Assembly (NCBI GenBank): GCA_023664345.1
Contig: JAMPFQ010000006.1
Location: 95,015-159,014, forward strand
Reading direction: 5' to 3'
Length of the DNA: 64,000 bases
Source of the DNA: Lachnospiraceae bacterium
GTDB taxonomy: Bacteria; Bacillota; Clostridia; Lachnospirales; Lachnospiraceae
Every line of letters begins with the position of its first letter. The stretch's first letter is position 1. The position numbers and the translations under genes are program-made. Positions 27,515-36,294 of the stretch are shown one piece after another. Under the pieces are notes generated by a model. The model did no database searches. It had not been told where the DNA came from and saw only the letters and a list, made by a program, of their open reading frames with translations.

Positions 27515-28390
27515 TTAAGTGTCAGGATTCATGATCTTGGTGAGTTTTGCCGCCACCTCGGCGTCCATGACCCCCAGGATATTGCCTCGATCCTCCGCAC
27601 TCATGGCGTTCAATATCTTTGCCACCAGCCCCAGATCGTCCGTCATCTCCTCAAAGATACCGGCCGCCTGCTTCGGCTTCATCTCGGAATAAGCCAGGGC
27701 ATAATCCTGAATCTCCTGACTCTCCTCCAACTGTACGATGACCTGCTTATACAGGACTTCCGCCGTTGAGGGGTTCATCTCCTCATACCACTTGCGGTAT
27801 TCCTCCGCTCCGGGGCCTTTCTCCGCGTAGACCACTTCCTCATAAAATTCGTTCTCGATACGCTGGAACTCCGTCTGTCTCGCCTCGAATTCCTGCAGGC
27901 GCAGCACTTCCGCTTTCAGGGCTTCCAGATCCACGTCTTTCTGGGCGGAAGCATTCTGTATGCGCTCCAGTTCCAGTTCCAGCTGCTTGATATAATCCAC
28001 AGCCTCCTGCAGGTTGGAATAGCCGCCAAAGCTGTCCGGATCCGTCGTCTCCGTCTGGGCGCTCTTGGGCAGTATCCTGTTGACCACGGGCACATCTTTC
28101 AGGATAGGCGCCAGCACGGAACTGCCAAAGCCCCCGATATCCAGCTTGACGACCACACAGATCACCGCCAGCCAGAGGACCACGATCAATATGGTCGCAA
28201 AGAAAGTGACCAGGCCGTTGCCGTCCTCATCCTCGGAAAGCTGCTCCTCCTGTTTGGAGATCTCTTTGGCCCGCCGTTTGGCGTCCCGTCTCTGCTCTTT
28301 CTGCTCCTTTTTCAGTTGTATCTTCTCTTCTTTTAACTTTTTCTTCTCCGCCTCTGCTGCAGCAGCTTCAGGAGTCAATTCCTTAGCCAT
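27515..28390 (-). CDS. MotE-like flagellar protein with MgtE_N-type domain
   Basis: The 291 residues show a basic Lys/Glu coiled coil (about 10-55), one membrane helix (about 65-87), a second coiled coil (about 130-175) and a C-terminal domain. That last domain (AYSEMKPKQAAGIFEEMTDD and further) is built like the N-terminal domain of MgtE transporters. This matches the MotE/FlbB group of stator-linked or assembly chaperone proteins. The ATG at 28390 has GAGG six bases upstream. It sits between fliJ and fliK. Confidence 0.8.
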   Translation of the reverse strand: MAKELTPEAAAAEAEKKKLKEEKIQLKKEQKEQRRDAKRRAKEISKQEEQLSEDEDGNGLVTFFATILIVVLWLAVICVVVKLDIGGFGSSVLAPILKDVPVVNRILPKSAQTETTDPDSFGGYSNLQEAVDYIKQLELELERIQNASAQKDVDLEALKAEVLRLQEFEARQTEFQRIENEFYEEVVYAEKGPGAEEYRKWYEEMNPSTAEVLYKQVIVQLEESQEIQDYALAYSEMKPKQAAGIFEEMTDDLGLVAKILNAMSAEDRGNILGVMDAEVAAKLTKIMNPDT

Positions 28391-28420
28391 ACTTACCCTC
28401 ATTTCCTCAAAGCATACAGA

Positions 28421-28876
28421 TCAAGCCCGGACGCCGTGTTTCTGTCCGTATGTATAGCTTGTCAGCTCATCTACTTCTTTTCCCTCGCGCCGGTTTTCCT
28501 CCCTCAGGAATTCATCGAACGCTTTTTCTTTCAGAGTCTCATGGGTCTTTCGTTCCATCATGACCTCCGCCAGCTTTATCCTAGCCTGTTCCAGCACATG
28601 CTCCGCTTTCCTTACGCGCACTTTCTGGTCTGCAATAAAATTATCCATGCACAGGATCGCCGTCTTGTTTTCCTCCATATCCCTGAAATTCAAAGTACCC
28701 GAACGAAGCCTTGCAGCCTCCTTTTCGTACTCCGCTTTCCTGGCATAGAGCCGGGCCAGTCGGGCCTCTTCCTCGTCCAGGGCTGCCCTGGCGGCTGAAA
28801 ACTCCTGCTTTGCCTGTGTTTCCATCTTCAGCTTGATATCCAGAATGCTCTGCATGGAATATCGAAAACGTGCCAT
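28421..28876 (-). CDS. fliJ: Flagellar export protein FliJ
   Basis: This 151-residue all-helical coiled-coil protein starts MARFRYSMQSILDIKLKMET, the typical FliJ opening. It is rich in Glu, Arg and Lys with heptad spacing. FliJ inserts into the FliI ring and activates export. The ATG at 28876 lies just past the fliI stop codon; upstream in-frame codons lie inside fliI and were rejected. Confidence 0.92.
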   Translation of the reverse strand: MARFRYSMQSILDIKLKMETQAKQEFSAARAALDEEEARLARLYARKAEYEKEAARLRSGTLNFRDMEENKTAILCMDNFIADQKVRVRKAEHVLEQARIKLAEVMMERKTHETLKEKAFDEFLREENRREGKEVDELTSYTYGQKHGVRA

Positions 28877-28883
28877 GATCGTT

Positions 28884-30203
28884 CTAATCCTCAAAAAGTT
28901 TTGCAAGCAGTTCCACGCTCGTGTCAAAATCAAATTTCTCATCCACATCCTGGCACAGGAACTGGTTCACCGCGTCGATCTTGCTGATGGCGTAATCAAT
29001 GGAAGGATTGCTCCCTTTCTTATATGCGCCGATATTGATCAGATCTTCCGCCTCGTTATAAGTGGCAAGCACCGTTTTCAGCCTGCCCGCCTGCTGTTTA
29101 TGCTCTCTGGTGGCGATCTGGCTCATGCACCTGGAAATGCTCTGCAGGACATCGATGGCGGGATAATGGTTCTTGTGCCCCAGCTTTCTGTCCAGCATGA
29201 TATGCCCGTCCAGGATGCTCCTGGCCGTATCGGTGATGGGCTCGTTAAAATCATCGCCATCCACCAGAACGGTGTAAAGTCCCGTTATGGAACCTACCGC
29301 CGCGCGTCCTGCCCGTTCCAGAAGCTTCGGCATCTCCGAATATACACTGGGAGGGTATCCCCGGCTCACGGGCGGCTCGCCGCTGGCAAGCCCTATCTCT
29401 CTCTGTGCCATGGAAAAACGGGTCAGGGAATCCATCATCAACAATACATCCTTTCCCTGATCCCGAAAATATTCCGCGATCGCCGTGGCGGTCTTCGCCG
29501 CCTTGTTGCGCTCCAGCGCCGGCTTATCCGAAGTGGAGACCACTACTACGGACCGTTTCATGCCCTCCTCACCCAGATCGCGCTCAATGAACTCGCGCAC
29601 CTCGCGCCCACGCTCCCCGATCAGCGCTATCACATTGATATCCGCCTTGGTATTGCGTGCAAACATGCCCATCAGGGTGGATTTCCCCACACCGGATCCG
29701 GCAAAGATGCCGATACGCTGTCCTTTTCCCACGGTGAGCATGCCATCCACCGCTTTCACTCCCAGAGGGAGCACCTCATCTATGATCTTCCTGGTCAGGG
29801 GATCGGGGGCCTGGGCCTCCACGGGATAGGGCGTTCCATTTGCCACTTCGGTGCCGTCCAGCGGCCTGCCCAGACCGTCAAGGGTCTTGCCCAGCAGGCT
29901 GTCGCTCACTTCCACCCTCAGGGGCTTTCCCGTGTTTTCCACGATGCTGCCCGCTCCGATTCCCTCTGCGGAATCATAGGGCTGGAGCAGCGTCCGCCCG
30001 TCTTTGAACCCCACTACCTCAGCCATGACAGGAGCATGTTCTGCTCCCTCGCTGCCCTGCAGGATACGGCACACATCCCCCAGCTTCGCATCGGGACCTG
30101 CGGATTCGATGGTCAGTCCCACCACATTGACGACCTTTCCCATTTTACGGAAAAAAGTCTCTTCCTTTATTCTGCTGTATTTCTGAAAATTAACGGAACC
30201 CAT
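28884..30203 (-). CDS. fliI: Flagellum-specific export ATPase FliI
   Basis: The 439 residues have the F1-beta-like fold. The P-loop is GIFAGSGVGKSTLMGMFAR, followed by ALIGERGREVREFIE, and MMDSLTRFSMAQREIGLASGEPP is the Walker B and family signature. FliI energises unloading of export substrates. It is 3 nt downstream of fliH and upstream of fliJ. The second Met at residue 21 could also serve as a start. Confidence 0.96.
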   Translation of the reverse strand: MGSVNFQKYSRIKEETFFRKMGKVVNVVGLTIESAGPDAKLGDVCRILQGSEGAEHAPVMAEVVGFKDGRTLLQPYDSAEGIGAGSIVENTGKPLRVEVSDSLLGKTLDGLGRPLDGTEVANGTPYPVEAQAPDPLTRKIIDEVLPLGVKAVDGMLTVGKGQRIGIFAGSGVGKSTLMGMFARNTKADINVIALIGERGREVREFIERDLGEEGMKRSVVVVSTSDKPALERNKAAKTATAIAEYFRDQGKDVLLMMDSLTRFSMAQREIGLASGEPPVSRGYPPSVYSEMPKLLERAGRAAVGSITGLYTVLVDGDDFNEPITDTARSILDGHIMLDRKLGHKNHYPAIDVLQSISRCMSQIATREHKQQAGRLKTVLATYNEAEDLINIGAYKKGSNPSIDYAISKIDAVNQFLCQDVDEKFDFDTSVELLAKLFED

Positions 30204-30206
30204 TGC

Positions 30207-31091
30207 TTAAGATGATTCCTCCCTGGAATAAGCCAGCAGCATCAGCCTTTTCTTCAGTTCCGAAAGCTGCGTGCCCAGCCCGCAGTCAAAGATGCCCCCG
30301 TCCGTCTCGATGGTGCACTCGCTCTGTCCCATGGTGATATCTTCCACCACTTCCACGGTGCTGCTGCCGGCGGCGGCTCCTGCTAAAAGCTGCTTTTTCT
30401 GCATACTGACAAAAGGATAGTCTTCCTTCGACACATGAATGATAAAACTGTGCGATCCCTCGATCTTGCGGATGGTGCTGGAGATCAGGTGCGCCAGGAT
30501 CTCTCTCTGGCTCCCCAGATCCACACCCAGTATATGCTCATAAATATCCGTGATCGCATCGATGAACTGAGGCTCCAGTTCATCGATCTGCTGCTGATAA
30601 TGTGCCTCCAGCTGCTGTTCCCTGCGGGCATATTCCTGCCGGATCTTCTCTGCCTCCGCCTGGGCGCTTTCATATCCTTCCTCATAGCCCTGGCGCTTTG
30701 CCTGCTCCAGGATCTGTATCTTCTCTTCCCCGGCCTGCTGCTGCGCTTCTTTCCGGATCCGCGCCGCCTCCACCTGGGCATCCGTGATCTTGGCCTGGGC
30801 TTCCACCGCCGCATTCTCCAGGATCTTCCGCGCCTCCTCCGACGCATGTTCAAGAACTGCCGCCGATTCGGCCCCTGTCTCCTGCGCTCCCTGCGAAGCT
30901 TCTCCCTCCGGCAAGACCTCGATACGTTCCGCGTTCAGCCCGGCTACAAACCCGTCCGTACCCACTGCGCCTTTCTGTTTTACAAGTTCCGCCAGACGGT
31001 TTTCCACCAGCACATTGGTGTCGATCATGCGGGTCTCTTCTTCTTCCGACGGCGCCACATACATCCGCTTTACCAGATTCCTAGACAACAA
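30207..31091 (-). CDS. fliH: Flagellar assembly protein FliH
   Basis: This roughly 294-residue protein has a Lys-rich N terminus (LSRNLVKRMYVAPSEEEE), then a very long Ala/Glu/Gln coiled coil (about 75-170). The C-terminal FliH domain contains ITDIYEHILGVDLGSQREIL. FliH binds FliI and the C ring. The start is uncertain: TTG at 31091 lies eight bases behind GGAGG, while a GTG at 31100 is too close to it. The gene overlaps the end of fliG. Confidence 0.9.
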   Translation of the reverse strand: MLSRNLVKRMYVAPSEEEETRMIDTNVLVENRLAELVKQKGAVGTDGFVAGLNAERIEVLPEGEASQGAQETGAESAAVLEHASEEARKILENAAVEAQAKITDAQVEAARIRKEAQQQAGEEKIQILEQAKRQGYEEGYESAQAEAEKIRQEYARREQQLEAHYQQQIDELEPQFIDAITDIYEHILGVDLGSQREILAHLISSTIRKIEGSHSFIIHVSKEDYPFVSMQKKQLLAGAAAGSSTVEVVEDITMGQSECTIETDGGIFDCGLGTQLSELKKRLMLLAYSREESS

Positions 31092-32091
31092 TCTCGTCAC
31101 CTCCGCCTCTGGAGATCACGATCTCGCCGGAATCCTCTAACTTACGGATGATATTTACGATCTTCTGCTGGGCTTCCTCCACGTCTTTCATACGGACAGG
31201 CCCCATGAATTCCATATCTTCTTTGATCATAACGGCAAGACGCTTGGAAAGGTTGTTGAAGATCGCGTTCTGTACCTGCTCGTTGGCGCCCTTCAGCGCA
31301 ATACCAAGGTCATTGTTATCCACATCACGCAACACACGCTGGATCGCTCTGTCGTCCAACAGCAGCACATCCTCGAACACGAACATCTTCTTCCTGATCT
31401 CGTCCGCCAGTTCCGGCTCCTCAATTTCCAGAGTTTCCATGATATGGCGCTCCGTACCGCGATCCACGGTATTCAATATCTCTACTACCGCGTCCACGCC
31501 GCCAATAATAGTGTAATCCTGATTTACCAGGCTTGCCAGCTTGGACTCCAGCACTTTCTCAACCTCCTTGATCACATCGGGGCTGGTGCGGTCCATGACC
31601 GCGATACGCCTCGCCACATCGGCCTGCCTGTCAGGAGGCAGCGCGGAAATGATGAGCGCCGCCTGACCGGGCGCCAGATAAGACAAGATCAGCGCGATGG
31701 TCTGCGGATGTTCGTCCTGGATAAAGTTGATCAGCTGGGAAGCATCCGTCTTGCGCACAAACTCGAAAGGCTTTACCTGCAGCGATGCGGTCAGCTTGCT
31801 GATAACATCCAGCGCTTTCTCGCTGCCCAGCGCTTTCTCCAGCAGGTCTCTGGCATATGTGATACCGCCCTCCGCAATATACTGTTGGGCAAGACACACT
31901 TCGTAAAATTCATTGATGACATCCTCTTTCACCTGAGGAGTCACGCTTCTGGTATTCGCTATCTCAAGAGTCAGTTCCTCGATCTCTTCTTCTTTCAGAT
32001 GCTTGAAGATACCGGCGGAGCGCTCCGGCCCCAGCGCGATCAAAAGGATCGCCGCTTTCTGTATCCCTTTCAGTCCCTCGTTCTTGGCCAT
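31081..32091 (-). CDS. fliG: Flagellar motor switch protein FliG
   Basis: The 336-residue protein shows the family order: an N-terminal domain that binds FliF, a middle armadillo domain with EHPQTIALILSYL, and a C-terminal torque domain with EDVLLLDDRAIQRVLRDVD and its charged helix. FliG converts ion flow through the stator into rotation. It starts downstream of repeat copy 3 and overlaps fliH by about 11 nt. Confidence 0.97.
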   Translation of the reverse strand: MAKNEGLKGIQKAAILLIALGPERSAGIFKHLKEEEIEELTLEIANTRSVTPQVKEDVINEFYEVCLAQQYIAEGGITYARDLLEKALGSEKALDVISKLTASLQVKPFEFVRKTDASQLINFIQDEHPQTIALILSYLAPGQAALIISALPPDRQADVARRIAVMDRTSPDVIKEVEKVLESKLASLVNQDYTIIGGVDAVVEILNTVDRGTERHIMETLEIEEPELADEIRKKMFVFEDVLLLDDRAIQRVLRDVDNNDLGIALKGANEQVQNAIFNNLSKRLAVMIKEDMEFMGPVRMKDVEEAQQKIVNIIRKLEDSGEIVISRGGGDEIVV

Positions 32092-32124
32092 ATACCGTAT
32101 CCCTCATTTCATAATCAACAAACT

Positions 32125-32288
32125 TCTTCTCACACTTCCCGTCATGCCGCCTCCGGCGGCACATACAATCAATCTATAAACCGCCGCAAGACCGGAAGAA
32201 TCCGCTCTGCGGATTCTTCTGTGTGAGATTTAGAGTTTCTCCGCGAAGCAGCCCTTGCTGCGAGCGGCTAGAAACTCTTCTCACACTT
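32125..32288. repeat. Composite palindromic intergenic repeat, copy 3 (3' of fliF)
   Basis: It begins with TCTTCTCACACTT (32125-32137), then GTCATGCCGCCT and GGCGGCACATACAA words, a hairpin GGAAGAATCCG-ctctg-CGGATTCTTC, and the GTGTGAGA...TCTCACAC module 32221-32288. That module of 68 bp is identical to 14138-14205. It fills nearly the whole gap between fliF and fliG and overlaps the fliF stop codon by two bases. Confidence 0.8.
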
Positions 32289-33891
32289 AGCCCCAATCCT
32301 CGTTCAGCCAGTTCCTCAGCAGGTTCGCTGCCGCATCGGGATTCTCATCCACGAACTTCTCGATCATCTTGCGTGTCTCGGACTTGGCCTCCACATCGAT
32401 ATCTTCCACTTCACTGGGCGTAGACTGCAGCATGCTTTCCACGGAAAGTTCTTCCTCCTCCGCCGTATCCCGCCTGGACCTCATGCTGCGCAGAACCACC
32501 AGCACCAGCAGCGCCAGGATCAGAATAATCATGACAACGCTGACCACATCCGTGGCCTCCACATTCAGGCCCTCTTTGTCAAAGAACATGGGCGACTCAT
32601 ATGCGATGATCGTGATGCGGTCCCGGGCAATGCCGGCCGCATTCGCCGCCATATCGTAAAATTCATCATCCACCGACAGACGGACATCCTCACTGTGCGC
32701 CGCCTTGAACTCCTCCCAGCTGATGCCGTCCAGCAGTCCCTGGGCATCCACCTGCTCCTCATAGTACTCATGATATGAGATCAGCGCTATGGCCATGGAA
32801 GAACTGTCATAATCAATGCTCCCCGCAAGGGAGGTACCGATCCTGGAATATTCATTGGGCAGGAATTTCTCGGCAGTCTCCGTAGAGGACGATTCACTGT
32901 TCGCGCTGTTAGGATTGACATATGTATTCAGGTTCCCGCCCTCACCGTTGGAATCCGTGCCGGGAACTCCTGCCAGGCCGTTAGTGCTCTCGGACTCGAA
33001 CTGCTGTCGTTCCGCCAGCATGCCCTGATCCCTGCCATCGGGAGCGGAATATTCCTTGACCGCTTCCTCGTAGCTGGAGAAATCCACTACCAGATGGCTG
33101 GTCACTTCCACCATATCGTACTGCTTCGTGCCGTAGATCACTCTCCGGACCTGATTGGAAAGCATGGACTGCGCCTGGTTCTGCAGTTCATGCATGGAAT
33201 TGGCCATTCCCGCCGTACCGTAATCATCACCGCCCGCGAACAGCATATTTGCATCCTGATCCATGATCGTGATATTGGCGGTAGTCTCATTTCCCAGAAG
33301 GGTCGCCGCCGACCTCGCTATCGCCGCCGCCTGTGACGAAGACAGGCTCCCGCTCAATGTCAGCTGGATGTAAGCGCTGGCCTCTTCCTTCCCGGACATC
33401 AATGTGCCGTCCTGCTTGGGAATGCTCACATATGCCAGAACATCCTTTATGGGCTGCAGCGTGCCGAACGCCTGCTGCAGCTCCGCCTGCAGCCAGCGGC
33501 CATACTGCCTCTCCTTATCCGAATTGGTAGTGGACATGCCGCTGCTCATGTAGGCAGAGTAGTCAAGGCTCTGGGGCCGATAGCCCTGTGAAGCGAGCGC
33601 GTAATTTGCCTCCGGCACCTGACTCTTCTCCACCTCGATGGTCAGCAGATCTGCGGACTCCCTATGCTTGATATCCGCATCATTCAGTATCCTGATGACC
33701 TCCGCAGACACCGTCGCATCGTCATATACCCCAAACTGTGTGTACTGCGGCCTTGTAAACGCATATATGATAATGGCAAAGGTAAAAATGACAGCCGCAG
33801 CGATCGCGATGATGATCGTCTTTTGCTTTGCCGTAAATTTATTCCACCATTCCAATACCTTTGCCGGTATTTCTTTTAGCCTGTCAGCCAT
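32287..33891 (-). CDS. fliF: MS-ring protein FliF
   Basis: The 534-residue protein has an N-terminal membrane helix (about 23-45) and the two ring-building domains with ESADLLTIEVEKSQVPEANYALASQGY. A disordered Ser/Asn/Gly-rich part lies at about 275-330, and a C-terminal helix (about 440-462) follows. The tail AANLLRNWLNEDWG is the FliG-binding end. It is the base on which the flagellum is built. Its stop codon meets repeat copy 3. Confidence 0.96.
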   Translation of the reverse strand: MADRLKEIPAKVLEWWNKFTAKQKTIIIAIAAAVIFTFAIIIYAFTRPQYTQFGVYDDATVSAEVIRILNDADIKHRESADLLTIEVEKSQVPEANYALASQGYRPQSLDYSAYMSSGMSTTNSDKERQYGRWLQAELQQAFGTLQPIKDVLAYVSIPKQDGTLMSGKEEASAYIQLTLSGSLSSSQAAAIARSAATLLGNETTANITIMDQDANMLFAGGDDYGTAGMANSMHELQNQAQSMLSNQVRRVIYGTKQYDMVEVTSHLVVDFSSYEEAVKEYSAPDGRDQGMLAERQQFESESTNGLAGVPGTDSNGEGGNLNTYVNPNSANSESSSTETAEKFLPNEYSRIGTSLAGSIDYDSSSMAIALISYHEYYEEQVDAQGLLDGISWEEFKAAHSEDVRLSVDDEFYDMAANAAGIARDRITIIAYESPMFFDKEGLNVEATDVVSVVMIILILALLVLVVLRSMRSRRDTAEEEELSVESMLQSTPSEVEDIDVEAKSETRKMIEKFVDENPDAAANLLRNWLNEDWG

Positions 33892-33929
33892 GACACTTCT
33901 CCCCTAGTTGCTTTTTTTGATCCGATCGA

Positions 33930-34268
33930 TCAGATCTGCATCTGCATGATCTCTTTGTAGGCCTCAAGGAGTTTATCCCTGATCGCTACCGTATACTGCA
34001 ATGCAGTGGAAGCTTTCTGCATGGCGATCATCAGGTCATGGGTGTTCTCCGTCTCACCCATGGCGAACCTGAGCTTCTCATCCTCCGCGTCCGACAGATA
34101 GCCGTTGGCAGTCTTTATGTTGTCGATCGCAGTGTTCAAAAATGATTCAAAGAGTGTCCCCGATGTTTTCTCACGCTCTTCGGTAAGAGTTCCCGTCAAT
34201 GAAGAGACTGACGAAGTCCTGTCCAACCCCGTCAATCCTGATATTCCCGAAATTACTGACAAATCCAT
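33930..34268 (-). CDS. fliE: Hook-basal body complex protein FliE
   Basis: This 112-residue protein has a divergent Ser/Thr-rich N terminus and the conserved C-terminal part ENTHDLMIAMQKASTALQYT, which ends in AVRDKLLEAYKEIMQMQI-like sequence. FliE joins the MS ring to the rod. It lies between flgC and fliF, as in other bacteria. Confidence 0.94.
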   Translation of the reverse strand: MDLSVISGISGLTGLDRTSSVSSLTGTLTEEREKTSGTLFESFLNTAIDNIKTANGYLSDAEDEKLRFAMGETENTHDLMIAMQKASTALQYTVAIRDKLLEAYKEIMQMQI

Positions 34269-34310
34269 TATACCCTCCTAAAAACTTTATCTACCCTTTA
34301 TCATTGCATC

Positions 34311-34760
34311 TTACTGGTTCAGTTCCAGACCCTGCAGCGCCATGGACTTGCTGGCATTGAACGCGGTGGCGTTCGCCTGATAAGCCCTGGTGGCATCGAT
34401 CATATTGGTCATCTCGGTGATGATGTTGACATTGGGATATGTAACATATCCGTTCTCGTCCGCGTCAGGATGGGCGGGATCGTAGGCCATGGTCATCTCC
34501 GTTTCGTAGTCCTCATACACACCGCTCACCTTCACCCCTTTTCCGGTATAGCCGTGCGCATAAGCTGCTTCCCCCAGCACCTGGCTGAAACAGGTCTGCC
34601 CGCCTTTTTCCTGAAAAGTCACGATCTTCCTGCGGTAGGGCGTCCCGTCCGCCGTTCTGGTGGTATTGGCATTGGCCACGTTCTCAGAGATAGTATCCAT
34701 GCGGTATCTCTGTGCGGTCATGCCGGATGCGTTGATGTTAAAAGCGTCAAACATACTCAT
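34311..34760 (-). CDS. flgC: Flagellar rod protein FlgC
   Basis: The 149-residue protein starts MSMFDAFNINASGMTAQRYR and continues with the rod signature SENVANANTTRTADGTPYRR. The C-terminal partner is NIITEMTNMIDATRAYQANA. It forms part of the proximal rod with FlgB. It follows flgB by 17 nt. Confidence 0.96.
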   Translation of the reverse strand: MSMFDAFNINASGMTAQRYRMDTISENVANANTTRTADGTPYRRKIVTFQEKGGQTCFSQVLGEAAYAHGYTGKGVKVSGVYEDYETEMTMAYDPAHPDADENGYVTYPNVNIITEMTNMIDATRAYQANATAFNASKSMALQGLELNQ

Positions 34761-34777
34761 GTTCTTTTACCCCCTGT

Positions 34778-35167
34778 TTATTTCATCACTGCCTGAAGAT
34801 TGGCAAATTCCTGATTGATGCTGCTGATCAGCCCCTGATACTTCAGCTGGTTCTCCGCAAGCATCACATTCTCATTATCTATATCCACGTTGTTCCCGTC
34901 AAGACGATAAGAGAAATTGGCATAATCTGTATAGACCCTGGGCGCAAGACTGGCAGACCTGACGGAGGCCACTTTCGCGTCTGTAGTCTCATATCTGCTG
35001 CTTCCCAGAGCAGACTTCAGCACAGCTTCAAACGCCACATCCTGTCTCTTGTAACCGGGAGTATCCACATTTGCGATATTGTTGGAGATTGCCTCGTTGC
35101 GGAGCCAGCTTGCATCGGCTGCCTTGTCGAGGACTCTGACATAGTCGAATACATTTGTCTGAAACAT
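34778..35167 (-). CDS. flgB: Flagellar rod protein FlgB, first gene of the operon
   Basis: This 129-residue rod protein has the motif NEAISNNIANVDTPGYKRQD in its N-terminal half. No upstream motility gene exists on this strand, and the gap behind it carries a promoter, so it heads the fla/che operon. FlgB is the first rod subunit on the FliE base. Confidence 0.95.
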   Translation of the reverse strand: MFQTNVFDYVRVLDKAADASWLRNEAISNNIANVDTPGYKRQDVAFEAVLKSALGSSRYETTDAKVASVRSASLAPRVYTDYANFSYRLDGNNVDIDNENVMLAENQLKYQGLISSINQEFANLQAVMK

Positions 35168-35225
35168 AAATGGTTCCCCTTTCTTCTCATATGAATCAAA
35201 GATCCTTACACACCCACTCTATTCT

Positions 35226-35253
35226 ATTATAGTGAATTTCAGCAAAAAAACAA
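35226..35253 (-). promoter_or_regulatory. Fla/che operon promoter (SigA type)
   Basis: The -10 TATAAT is at 35226-35231 and the -35 TTGTTT at 35248-35253, with a 16-bp spacer in an AT-rich stretch. It lies about 60 bases ahead of flgB. The spacer holds TTTTTGCTGAAATTC (35234-35248), which matches the CodY box AATTTTCWGAAAATT at 10 of 15 positions, so CodY control is possible but unproven. Confidence 0.6.
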
Positions 35254-35292
35254 TAAATTTTGTGTTTTTTTATTAAAAAAATGAAAAGAGAC

Positions 35293-35310
35293 TTATTGCC
35301 CCCACAATAA
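35293..35310 (-). terminator. Weak hairpin downstream of codY
   Basis: TTATTG and CAATAA form a short stem around a TGGGGG loop. A T-rich run follows on the minus strand. It is placed 67 bases after codY and before the fla promoter. The stem is short and AT-rich, so termination would be weak. Confidence 0.35.
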
Positions 35311-35376
35311 ATCCCTTTATCTTCCAGACTTCCATGCGCAATTCCTTTTGCACACCTGTTTTGATCCATTGGCGCT

Positions 35377-36165
35377 CTAATGCCTCTGGTTCTGCTGCTT
35401 CAGTTCCCTGATCTCATCAAAGACCACATCGTTCAGCACTTTGATATATGTACCCTTCATCCCCGATGACCGGGATTCTATCACTCCTGCGCTCTCGAAC
35501 TTGCGCAGCGCGTTGACGATAACGGAACGGGTGATCCCCACCCGGTCAGCGATCTTGCTGGCCACCAGAATCCCCTCCATGCCGCCCAGTTCGTCAAAAA
35601 TATGGGTGATGGCCTCCATCTCCGAAAAAGAAAGCGTGCTTATGGCGGATTTCACCACCGCGATCTTGCGGTTCTCCTCCGCGCTCTCCTCGTTCACCGC
35701 TCGCAGCATCTCCAGGCCCACTACCGTGGTACCGTATTCACACAATATGATATCGTCAATATCATACTGATGTTCGCATTTGTAGATGAACAACGTGCCC
35801 AGCCGCTCTCCAGCAATCTCAATGGGTGTGATGATGGCCTGGAACTTCCCGATATCCTGCCCCTCAAAGCCAAGCGTCTTCAGGTTCACATTCTCCTTGG
35901 TGGAAAGAATGCCCAAAATCCTCTCATTCAGCATGGAGTCGATAAAACCACCGACCGTGTCGTCAATCAGTTCCCGGATGGGCTCAACGCCCTCCGCCCT
36001 GCCCACGCCCAGAACTTTCCCTTTCCGGCTGATCACCAGCACGTTGGAATTCAGGATCTCCCGCATCACTTTACAGATATCGTTGAAAACAACTTTGCTG
36101 GAGTTGTTATTGTGCAACAATTTCCCGATCTTTCTGGTTTTATCCAAAAGCTGTACGCTGCTCAT
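35377..36165 (-). CDS. codY: Global transcription regulator CodY
   Basis: This 262-residue protein has an N-terminal GAF domain (about 1-155) that senses branched-chain amino acids. The C-terminal winged helix contains ASKIADRVGITRSVIVNALR and ESRSSGMKGTYIKVLN, nearly identical to the family consensus. The ATG at 36165 was chosen over two upstream ATGs because GGAGG lies seven bases before it. CodY represses nutrient-acquisition and, in Bacillus, motility genes. It lies directly ahead of the fla/che operon. Confidence 0.97.
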   Translation of the reverse strand: MSSVQLLDKTRKIGKLLHNNNSSKVVFNDICKVMREILNSNVLVISRKGKVLGVGRAEGVEPIRELIDDTVGGFIDSMLNERILGILSTKENVNLKTLGFEGQDIGKFQAIITPIEIAGERLGTLFIYKCEHQYDIDDIILCEYGTTVVGLEMLRAVNEESAEENRKIAVVKSAISTLSFSEMEAITHIFDELGGMEGILVASKIADRVGITRSVIVNALRKFESAGVIESRSSGMKGTYIKVLNDVVFDEIRELKQQNQRH

Positions 36166-36208
36166 ACACATTCCTCCGTTTTGTGCCACACCGCCCCACT
36201 ACTTGCTC

Positions 36209-36237
36209 ATTGTAACACAATCTTGAGGTTTTTACAA
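36209..36237 (-). promoter_or_regulatory. codY promoter
   Basis: The -35 TTGTAA (36232-36237) and -10 TACAAT (36209-36214) are separated by 17 bp, a good SigA arrangement about 45 bases before the start codon. Confidence 0.65.
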
Positions 36238-36269
36238 CTTGTATACAGTTAATTTATTTTATTTTTATG

Positions 36270-36284
36270 ACTTTTTTGAAAATT
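36270..36284 (-). promoter_or_regulatory. Candidate CodY-binding site upstream of codY
   Basis: AATTTTCAAAAAAGT matches the CodY consensus AATTTTCWGAAAATT at 13 of 15 positions. It lies about 35 bases upstream of the codY -35 box, between topA and codY. Autoregulation is a reasonable inference. The region is AT-rich, so a chance match is possible. Confidence 0.4.
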
Positions 36285-36294
36285 CTGACAAAAG

